From Flavobacteriaceae bacterium (GTDB lineage Bacteria > Bacteroidota > Bacteroidia > Flavobacteriales > Flavobacteriaceae): DNA of 37,970 bases. The stretch spans positions 1-37,970 of the forward strand of contig CANCPC010000012.1 of NCBI GenBank assembly GCA_947379965.1. Direction: 5' to 3'. A program made the position numbers and the translations under genes. Within the stretch, counting starts at the first letter, position 1, and each line of letters starts with the position of its first letter. Positions 31,914-37,970 of the stretch are shown here, piece by piece. Below the pieces are notes generated by a model. It was not told the DNA's origin and made no database searches. It saw nothing but the letters and a program-made list of their open reading frames with translations.

Positions 31914-33680
31914 TTAAGAAATTTGTTTTTCTAAATCTGAAATTATTAAAACTGCTTTATCAAAATCATCTTGAATAGTCGAACTAGATAGCAATGCATA
32001 CCTTGCTAATTCACAATTTTCGGTTAGATTAATAAATTCGACTACCGTTTCTGGACTTGCATTTCTAGACAACAAGAGCTCTTGAATATTGCTTTTAGTC
32101 ATTTCAGAAGTTTCAATATTAAGTTTTCCTTTCAAGAAATTATGCAGTGCTTTTTCTAAAGCTACATAAAATGGCTCTTTATTATTGATTTGTTTTTTGG
32201 CTTCCGACAAATATTTTTTAGCCAATTTGTTGTTCATTTTAATTTTACTTCCTGTGATATCTCCATCTATTGCTTCTTTTTTCTTTTTTAACATTACTAT
32301 TAATGGAAGGATAAAAAACGGCAAAAATAACAACATAAAGTAAGATTTCGATCCAAAGAAATCATCCTTTTTCATAGAAATAAGCTTGCTTTTTAGCTTT
32401 ATATATTTGAATTGATCTGTACTTGATATTTTGTTTTTTGCCACTTCACTTGTTGCTGCATGGGATGCTGAAGAATCATTATTTACGATTGGACCATCAA
32501 GAACATTAATCATTATTTCAGGAGAATTGATAGTTTTATACGTCCCTGTATTCAAATCAAAATAGGAAAACTGCATTGGTTTTATAGCATAATTCCCTTT
32601 GTATTGGGGAATTATGGTATAACTGTCGGAGATTTTTCCGGACATTCCTGTCAAAGCCGTATTCACTTGTTCGCTGTGAACCGGATCGTACATTTCCAAA
32701 GAATTGGGAACAACTGGTTTTGGTAAATTGAATAATTTCATATTCCCATTTCCAGAAGCACTAATAATCAAATTGAGGCTTTCTCCGTTTTTTAAATTCG
32801 TTTTCGAAGGAATTACTTTAAAATCAAATTTACCCACAGCACCCGAAAATCCTTCTGGTTTTCCAGCTTCAGGAAGTGCTTTAACGGTAATGCTTTTTGC
32901 ACCCGCGGAAACTCTTTTATTTCCATTCGTTACCGCTACGCGACCAAACATGTCCCTTCGATTGGTTGGCAATTGCACATCAACGTCGAGCGATAAGGGT
33001 TCTATAACCAACTTCCCTGATTTTTGCGGGTATAAAACTGTTTTCCGGAGTACTACAAATCGGTATTTTTCTCCTTTAAACATTCCTTCTTCACCAACAA
33101 GTTGCTTGATGTCAATATTTTGACTCCAAAAATCATTGTATTTAGGCTTGTCTAATTCCCTCCAATTTGTGATTCCTATATTGTAACTGAAATACAATTT
33201 ATACACGACCGTAATAGGTTCGTTGACATAGGGATTTGTTTTAGAAATATCGGCAACCAAATAAAGATTGTTATCCGCAGAAACCTGAGCGGCATCATTA
33301 GGATCTTTTGCCTCCTGAACCGCATTGGTAACATTGATTTTTATAGGTGACGTTTTATAAATTTGCCCGTTATATTCTATCGAAGCCTGTTTTATAATTA
33401 ATGTTCCTTTTTGGTTTGGCAAAAGATAATACGAATAAGTTTTTTCGAAAGAACTTTTCCCGTTTATCCACGACTGACTCACCTGCTGGCTTGGTCCTGC
33501 AATAATTCTAAATCCTTCAAAAGAAGGCTGATTAAAGTTGTCACCATCAATATTCATGGTGAAATCAATTCGAAGTCTCTCGTTTAGTCCAAGTGTGTTT
33601 TTGCTGACTTTGGCCTCAAATTGTACTTGAGCCAAAAGTCCTTGAAAACTTACTAGTAATAGAATTAAATACCTTTTCAT
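31914..33680 (-). CDS. batD: BatD-family protein (oxygen tolerance)
   Basis: A 588-residue protein with a cleavable signal peptide (KRYLILLLVSFQGLLA), a long periplasmic part built of beta-sandwich-like segments (for example ASIEYNGQIYKTSPIKINV, YRFVVLRKTVLYPQKSGKL), and one membrane helix near residue 450 (SYFMLLFLPFFILPLIVML) followed by a Lys-rich cytoplasmic tail of about 120 residues. This is the BatD layout. It sits between batC and batE with hairpin-forming gaps on both sides. Confidence 0.92.
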   Translation of the reverse strand: MKRYLILLLVSFQGLLAQVQFEAKVSKNTLGLNERLRIDFTMNIDGDNFNQPSFEGFRIIAGPSQQVSQSWINGKSSFEKTYSYYLLPNQKGTLIIKQASIEYNGQIYKTSPIKINVTNAVQEAKDPNDAAQVSADNNLYLVADISKTNPYVNEPITVVYKLYFSYNIGITNWRELDKPKYNDFWSQNIDIKQLVGEEGMFKGEKYRFVVLRKTVLYPQKSGKLVIEPLSLDVDVQLPTNRRDMFGRVAVTNGNKRVSAGAKSITVKALPEAGKPEGFSGAVGKFDFKVIPSKTNLKNGESLNLIISASGNGNMKLFNLPKPVVPNSLEMYDPVHSEQVNTALTGMSGKISDSYTIIPQYKGNYAIKPMQFSYFDLNTGTYKTINSPEIMINVLDGPIVNNDSSASHAATSEVAKNKISSTDQFKYIKLKSKLISMKKDDFFGSKSYFMLLFLPFFILPLIVMLKKKKEAIDGDITGSKIKMNNKLAKKYLSEAKKQINNKEPFYVALEKALHNFLKGKLNIETSEMTKSNIQELLLSRNASPETVVEFINLTENCELARYALLSSSTIQDDFDKAVLIISDLEKQIS

Positions 33681-33685
33681 TACTT

Positions 33686-33771
33686 GTTTAATCGTTTATT
33701 TGTTGAATGTTTATGGTTAATCGTTGAAATGGTTAATCGGTAGCTTCGATTAAACAAATAAACGAATTAAC
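33686..33771. repeat. Imperfect inverted repeat between batC and batD
   Basis: GTTTAATCGTTTATTTGTT (33686-33704) is complementary to 33753-33771 at 17 of 19 positions, and GGTTAATCG units repeat in between (33714-33739). It fills most of the 105-bp gap. Confidence 0.75.
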
Positions 33772-33785
33772 AGTTAAATCAGACA

Positions 33786-34550
33786 TTACCAATCTTTTTC
33801 AGTTTTTACTGGTTTTCCTTTTACTTTTTGTGCGTTTACTTTGTCTTGAACCTTTTTTTCTTCGTTGTTTACGGCGTCTAAAAGATTCTCTAATCGTTGT
33901 TTCGAAATTCCGCCTGGAGCAGGTTTTGGTTGACCGTTTTCGCCTGGTTTTTTATCATTTTCACCCGGCTTATCTTTTGGTTTATCCTTATCTTTTCCTT
34001 TATCGTCTTTCTTATCCTTGTCTCCGTCTTTCTTATCGTCCTTTTTATCTTTGTTCTTATCGTCCTTTTTCTTGTCGTCCTTCTTGTCTTTGTTTTTATC
34101 TTTTTTCTTATCGTCTTTTGGAGGATTCTCTTTCAACATTTTTTTGGCCAAAGCATAATTATACCTTGTTTGTTCGTCCGAAGGCTTATTGCGCAAAGCA
34201 TTTTTATAAGCTTCAACGGCTTCCGAATAATTTTTTTCCTTCATCAAAACATTTCCCAAATTGTGAAATGCCTCGTGTTTCTGAACTCTTGATTTAGTAT
34301 TCTCAATGGCTTTTACATAAGCAAATTTGGCTTCCGAATTTTGGTTTTGCTTATAAATGGCATTCCCTAAATTATAAGATGCTGCTGCTTTTTTAGGAAA
34401 CTTTGAATGCGAAATCCGGTAATTGGCTTCCGCATCAACGAATTTTTTCTCCGCATATTCATCGTTTGCTTTAGGTAAAGTTTTGTCTTTTTCTTGTGCC
34501 GAAACCGCAAAAGAAAACGCTAGTAAAATATATAATATAAAATTTTTCAT
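33786..34550 (-). CDS. batC: BatC: TPR protein with a long Lys/Asp-rich tract
   Basis: A 254-residue exported protein. Signal peptide MKNFILYILLAFSFAVSA, then TPR repeats (about 30-140, with AASYNLGNAIYKQNQNSEA, FHNLGNVLMKEKNYSEAVEA and NALRNKPSDEQTRYNYALA). From about residue 145 to 200 there is a low-complexity tract of KDDKKKDKNKDK-type repeats, then a Pro/Gly-rich linker, and a C-terminal helix ISKQRLENLLDAVNNEEKKV. The TPR-plus-helix layout fits BatC. Its start overlaps the batB stop by one base, so the two are translationally coupled. Confidence 0.88.
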   Translation of the reverse strand: MKNFILYILLAFSFAVSAQEKDKTLPKANDEYAEKKFVDAEANYRISHSKFPKKAAASYNLGNAIYKQNQNSEAKFAYVKAIENTKSRVQKHEAFHNLGNVLMKEKNYSEAVEAYKNALRNKPSDEQTRYNYALAKKMLKENPPKDDKKKDKNKDKKDDKKKDDKNKDKKDDKKDGDKDKKDDKGKDKDKPKDKPGENDKKPGENGQPKPAPGGISKQRLENLLDAVNNEEKKVQDKVNAQKVKGKPVKTEKDW

Positions 34551-35584
34551 TATTCTTTTTCGTTAAACAAATTCAACTTTTTTACCCAATTTGTCTTTCT
34601 CTCCAAGAAGAAAATATCTAAAAACAACAGTAGAAAAGCAAACCCTAAAAACCATTGAAATTGGGATTGAAAATCGGCCATTTGCGTCGATTCAAACTCG
34701 GTTTTTTGAATATTATTCAGTGCATTTTTGATGTATTCTAGCACTTCTTTGGTGTTATTTCCGCTTACATATCCGCCTTTTGTGGCTTTGGCAATGACTT
34801 TCAAACTTTCTGAATTCATCTTGGTAATTACCACTTCATTGTTGTTGTCGCGTTTAAAACTTTGGACAATTCCATTCACTTTCAAAGGAATTGGACTTCC
34901 TTTTTCGGTTCCAACACCAATGGTAATAATTTTTATTCCCAATTTATTAGCTTCAGCAGCAGCTGCATCAGCACCATCGGAATGATCTTCACCATCAGAA
35001 ATCATGATTAACAATTTGCTCGTTTTACTTTTATCATCAAAATAAGTCGATGATAATTTTATGGCTTCAACAAGCGAAGTTCCTTGCGAGGAAACAATAT
35101 CAGTATTCATGCTTTGCAAAAACATTTTTGCCACGCTGTAATCTGTCGTAATTGGCAACACAGGAAAGGCACTTCCGGCGTAAGCCACAATCCCTATTCG
35201 GTCATTACCCAACTGATTAATGACTTGCGAAACAATTTGTTTGCTTTTCTCCAATCGGCTTGGCGCAACGTCTTCGGCAAGCATACTTTTGGACACATCC
35301 ATAGCAAAAACAATGTCGATTCCTTCGCGTTTTACCTTTTCCATTTTGGTTCCAATTTTTGGATTTACCAATCCGAAAATGATTCCTATCATTGCCAAAA
35401 GCATAAAAACCAACTTCAAAATAGGTTTAAAAACCGAGCTTTCTGGGCTTAGTCTTTTAACCAAATCTAAGTCACCAAATTCACGTTGTTTTTTTCTTTT
35501 CCAATATAAATTGAATAGAAATAGCACTACCAATATTGGTATTATAAAAAGAAGGTATAAATAATTGCGTTCGTCTAATTCCAT
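34550..35584 (-). CDS. batB: BatB: membrane-anchored VWA protein
   Basis: A 344-residue protein with two N-terminal membrane helices (about 9-27 and 56-74), a von Willebrand A domain and a C-terminal helix (about 311-330). The metal-binding MIDAS motif is complete, DVSKS (Asp96, Ser98, Ser100), with the later Thr/Asp elements SSQGTS and MISDGEDHSDGAD. Same architecture as BatA, of which it is a paralogue. Its stop overlaps the batC start. Confidence 0.92.
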   Translation of the reverse strand: MELDERNYLYLLFIIPILVVLFLFNLYWKRKKQREFGDLDLVKRLSPESSVFKPILKLVFMLLAMIGIIFGLVNPKIGTKMEKVKREGIDIVFAMDVSKSMLAEDVAPSRLEKSKQIVSQVINQLGNDRIGIVAYAGSAFPVLPITTDYSVAKMFLQSMNTDIVSSQGTSLVEAIKLSSTYFDDKSKTSKLLIMISDGEDHSDGADAAAAEANKLGIKIITIGVGTEKGSPIPLKVNGIVQSFKRDNNNEVVITKMNSESLKVIAKATKGGYVSGNNTKEVLEYIKNALNNIQKTEFESTQMADFQSQFQWFLGFAFLLLFLDIFFLERKTNWVKKLNLFNEKE

Positions 35585-35587
35585 TTT

Positions 35588-35640
35588 AAATTTTAGATTT
35601 CGGATTTTAGATTTTTATTCCAAATTTAAAATCTAACCAT
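35588..35640. repeat. AGATTT-type repeat and inverted repeat between batA and batB
   Basis: AAATTTTAGATTT and GGATTTTAGATTT repeat directly and are inverted in AAATTTAAAATCTAA. With the GC-rich palindrome at 35726-35755 it takes up much of the 171-bp batA-batB gap. Confidence 0.6.
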
Positions 35641-35725
35641 TTTTAATTTTAATATTCTTATTTCAATATTATAAAATTTTTACATTTTAGTCTAGTTTTC
35701 CATAATTTTATTCCAGTCTCGGCTC

Positions 35726-35755
35726 CCTCCCCTTCGGGGAGGGCTGGGGAGGGGA
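35726..35755. repeat. GC-rich palindrome at the 3' end of batA
   Basis: CCCTCCCC-TTCG-GGGAGGG followed by CTGGGGAGGGG, strongly GC-rich against an AT-rich background, abutting the batA stop codon (35756-35758). It resembles a dispersed intergenic repeat and could form a very stable hairpin that protects or terminates the upstream part of the bat transcript. Confidence 0.7.
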
Positions 35756-36757
35756 CTAAATAAAACTTCTGTAAACCGTGTTTCGTAATCCAATTTCCAA
35801 CAGGATCAAAAAGCCTGCAAACCATACAAATGGTCTGAATTTTTCATCATAATCATAGAATTTTAATTCTTTGATTTCGGTTGTTTCCAGTTTATTGATA
35901 GAGGAATAAATCTCGGCTAATTTGCTATTACTTGAAGCTCTAAAATATTTCCCGTCAGTTTTTTTAGCTATATTTCTAAGCAGTTGCTCGTCAATTTCTA
36001 CTTTCATCATTTGGAATAAAATTTGACCACCCGGAGCCAGCGCATAAGGCGATTCGGCCATTCCGTTTGACCCAATTCCTATAGTGTAGACTTTTATTCC
36101 GTATTGTTTCGCGATATCTGCAGCGGTTTCCGGCTCAATAAAACCAGCGTTATTCACTCCGTCCGTCATCAAAATAATCACTTTGCTTTTGGCTTTGCTA
36201 TCTTTTAATCGATTCACAGCTGTAGACAATCCCATTCCTATTCCGGTTCCGTCCTGCAAAACATTGTCGTATTTGATGCTTTTTATGGCTTCAAGAACAA
36301 CTGCTTTGTCGCTCGTAACCGGCGTTTTTGTGTATGCTTCTGATGTATAAACCACCAAGCCGATTCTATCATTTGGTCTTTCATTAACAAAATCTGTCGC
36401 AACAGGTTTTAAAGCCTCCATTCGATTTGGTTTTAAATCTTTAGAAAGCATACTCCCCGAAACGTCTATTGCGATTACAATATCAATCCCTTTTGTAGTT
36501 TTTGTTTTATTGCTCACATCAACTGTTCTAGGTCTTGCTATCGCTATAATTAAAGAGCTTAGCGCCAAAATTCGAAATACATTTAGCAGCGGTTTTGCTT
36601 TCGCCAAAAAGGAATTCGAGTCCTTAAAACCTTCAATAGAACTCATTTTTAATGTTGCCGATTGCTCGTTTTTCTTCCAAAATAACCATGCGATTGCAAT
36701 TGGAATTAGTAGAAACAACCAAAAAAACTCTGGGTTTAAAAAAGTTACTTTTCCCAT
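35756..36757 (-). CDS. batA: BatA: membrane-anchored VWA protein
   Basis: A 333-residue protein with two N-terminal membrane helices (about 10-27 and 60-75), a von Willebrand A domain and a C-terminal helix (FVWFAGFLILLEIGL). The MIDAS motif is DVSGS (Asp98, Ser100, Ser102), with QDGTGIG and MTDGVNNAG supplying the other metal-site residues. It overlaps the upstream membrane gene by one base and is separated from batB by 171 bp of repeats. Confidence 0.93.
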   Translation of the reverse strand: MGKVTFLNPEFFWLFLLIPIAIAWLFWKKNEQSATLKMSSIEGFKDSNSFLAKAKPLLNVFRILALSSLIIAIARPRTVDVSNKTKTTKGIDIVIAIDVSGSMLSKDLKPNRMEALKPVATDFVNERPNDRIGLVVYTSEAYTKTPVTSDKAVVLEAIKSIKYDNVLQDGTGIGMGLSTAVNRLKDSKAKSKVIILMTDGVNNAGFIEPETAADIAKQYGIKVYTIGIGSNGMAESPYALAPGGQILFQMMKVEIDEQLLRNIAKKTDGKYFRASSNSKLAEIYSSINKLETTEIKELKFYDYDEKFRPFVWFAGFLILLEIGLRNTVYRSFI

Positions 36758-37970
36758 TATTGTTGTGCTTTTTTAAGTTCGACAGAGCTCAAAACGCGAT
36801 CTGAAATGTCATTCGCATACTTATCGCCTTCTTCGTGAACAATCATAATTTGTTGCAATCCGCCTTCCTGACTAAAGAGCAGAATTTCATAATAAAGCTT
36901 GGTGCTACTTTTATTAATTCCGTCAATTTTCGAAAACGTTCCGTATCCTTTAATTCCTTTAATTCCTTCTTTGGTTTCGAAATCTTCTTGTTTCACAATC
37001 ATGTTTTGCGCTCCTTGAGATTCGATTGCTTTCAAGGATCCGTCCAATGCTTTTGATAAGTCAATTCCCTTACTCTCTTCGCCAGCGCTCGGGTCTTGCT
37101 TGTATTGAAAGGTCGAAACCATAATATAAAAGTTGTCAAGCAAACCGCCAAAAGCAAAAGATTGCATTTCCTTAATCAAAGCCATTCCGTCTTTTGGAAG
37201 CGATTTTGTCAAGTCAACTCTTTTCAAAACTCTTGGTGTTTCAATTCGCACACTCGGATTTCCGTATTCACTTTTTATCCATTCGCCTTCAAGCAATTCT
37301 TTCGACGGATGACCAAAAATATTGTCTTTTACATAATCGAAACCTTTGGTAACAATGAAAAAAGTAGTCGTTGCAAAAACCAAAAATAAAACTGAAACTA
37401 CGGTAATCATAATTCGTTTTTTTCTTTGTTTTTGGAGTTCTTTTTTAAGCTGTTCCTGACGCTGCATTTCGTTAAGCAACATTTCTTCGTTATTCTCCAC
37501 CACAACAGGAATAGATTTGTCGAGCGTAACAATCGCTCTTTCTATCTTCTTTCTGTCTTCGGTGATTTCATAATCCAATGGTTTTGACTTGGCGAATTTC
37601 ACCAAATCGGCTTGTTTTAAAACCACGAACAAATTCTCGATTGTTTCCTGAGAAAGTTTCATTTTCTTTTTGAGCGAAGCGACTTTAAGTCCTTCAATCA
37701 ATTCCGAAGTCGTGCTTTCCATCGCCGGAATTTCTATCGCTTCTTCAATATAATTCCGAACAATATCAGTCAATTCGCTATAATATTCCTTGATTTCGCC
37801 ATGTTGCCAAAGCTCTTTTTTCTCTAATGAATTCAGTAAACTGGTTGCTTTTTCTATTGGCGTTTTATAGATTTCCTCTTCTAATTTCTTTGCTTGATGT
37901 TTTTTAACGTACCAATAAATCAAAGCTGCAATGCCCCCAATTAATAATAATGCCAAAAGCCATTTCCACC
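36757..37970 (-). CDS. Bat-operon membrane protein (5' end outside the window)
   Basis: The frame is open to the right edge, so the true start lies beyond 37970; a TTG at 37956 is inside the frame and is not the likely start. The visible part begins with a membrane helix (WLLALLLIGGIAALIYWYV), then a helical cytoplasmic region with ELWQHGEIKEYYSELTDIVRNYIEE, a segment like the DUF4381 or BatD-tail proteins upstream of batA. A second membrane helix (RIMITVVSVLFLVFATTTFFI) leads to a separate C-terminal domain of about 180 residues of unknown type (from about GEWIKSEYGNPSVRI). It is translationally coupled to batA by a one-base overlap. Confidence 0.8.
   Translation of the reverse strand, partial: WKWLLALLLIGGIAALIYWYVKKHQAKKLEEEIYKTPIEKATSLLNSLEKKELWQHGEIKEYYSELTDIVRNYIEEAIEIPAMESTTSELIEGLKVASLKKKMKLSQETIENLFVVLKQADLVKFAKSKPLDYEITEDRKKIERAIVTLDKSIPVVVENNEEMLLNEMQRQEQLKKELQKQRKKRIMITVVSVLFLVFATTTFFIVTKGFDYVKDNIFGHPSKELLEGEWIKSEYGNPSVRIETPRVLKRVDLTKSLPKDGMALIKEMQSFAFGGLLDNFYIMVSTFQYKQDPSAGEESKGIDLSKALDGSLKAIESQGAQNMIVKQEDFETKEGIKGIKGYGTFSKIDGINKSSTKLYYEILLFSQEGGLQQIMIVHEEGDKYANDISDRVLSSVELKKAQQ

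Noticed and set aside
33830..34297. Plus-strand open frames rich in Leu/Tyr/Phe/Ser opposite batC
   Set aside because: They are the antisense reading of the Lys/Asp-rich tract and TPR region of BatC; the repetitive, membrane-like composition comes from the complement of AAA/GAC codons.

Overview
The window looks like chromosomal DNA of a Flavobacterium-type bacterium (Bacteroidota, Flavobacteriaceae). It is AT-rich, promoters follow the Bacteroidota pattern TTTG-N19/20-TAnnTTTG, no Shine-Dalgarno sites are obvious, and the proteins (DUF3078, DUF2480, Bat proteins, a flavobacterial suf locus) are typical of that group.

Layout. (1) 1-4500: the edge of an integrated element. It holds three unrecognised genes, a small putative DNA-binding protein and a tyrosine recombinase that stops 77 bp from the 3' end of a tRNA-Asn gene. 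The rest of the element lies to the left of the window. (2) 4585-11009: housekeeping genes: the site-2 protease RseP (minus strand), then on the plus strand an OYE-family flavin oxidoreductase, a Gfo/Idh/MocA oxidoreductase, an MFS transporter and the GTPase HflX. (3) 11074-22205: a SUF iron-sulfur cluster assembly locus read on the minus strand, in the order sufA-like, sufB, sufC, sufD, sufS, lipoprotein-like gene, sufE, DUF59 (SufT-like), DUF2480, DUF3078. It is interrupted by foreign-looking modules: a four-helix-bundle gene between sufA and sufB, a YoeB-type toxin-antitoxin pair between sufB and sufC, an opposite-strand serine hydrolase between sufD and sufS, and a GxxExxY gene between sufE and the DUF59 gene. 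(4) 22380-31017: plus-strand genes for an MBL-fold hydrolase, a lipoprotein subtilase, an M1 peptidase, a small lipoprotein and Mfd, the last two overlapping. (5) 31046-37970: the batA-batE operon on the minus strand with a further membrane gene running off the right edge.

How the genes work together. SufS and SufE mobilise sulfur, SufB, SufC and SufD form the scaffold, and the A-type and DUF59 proteins act in delivery or maturation. The Bat proteins form a membrane/periplasm complex of two VWA proteins, two TPR proteins and BatD. The lipoprotein-mfd overlap suggests translational coupling.

Most notable. Nearly every gap in the suf and bat regions carries its own short-period or inverted repeat, and two of the suf inserts (GxxExxY and four-helix bundle) are bracketed by matching repeat copies, which suggests a shared way of arriving. 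In the element, the gene at 1789-2517 encodes an unknown protein built from two copies of one domain, aligning without gaps at a fixed 107-residue offset. I see no CRISPR array, rRNA or transposase gene.
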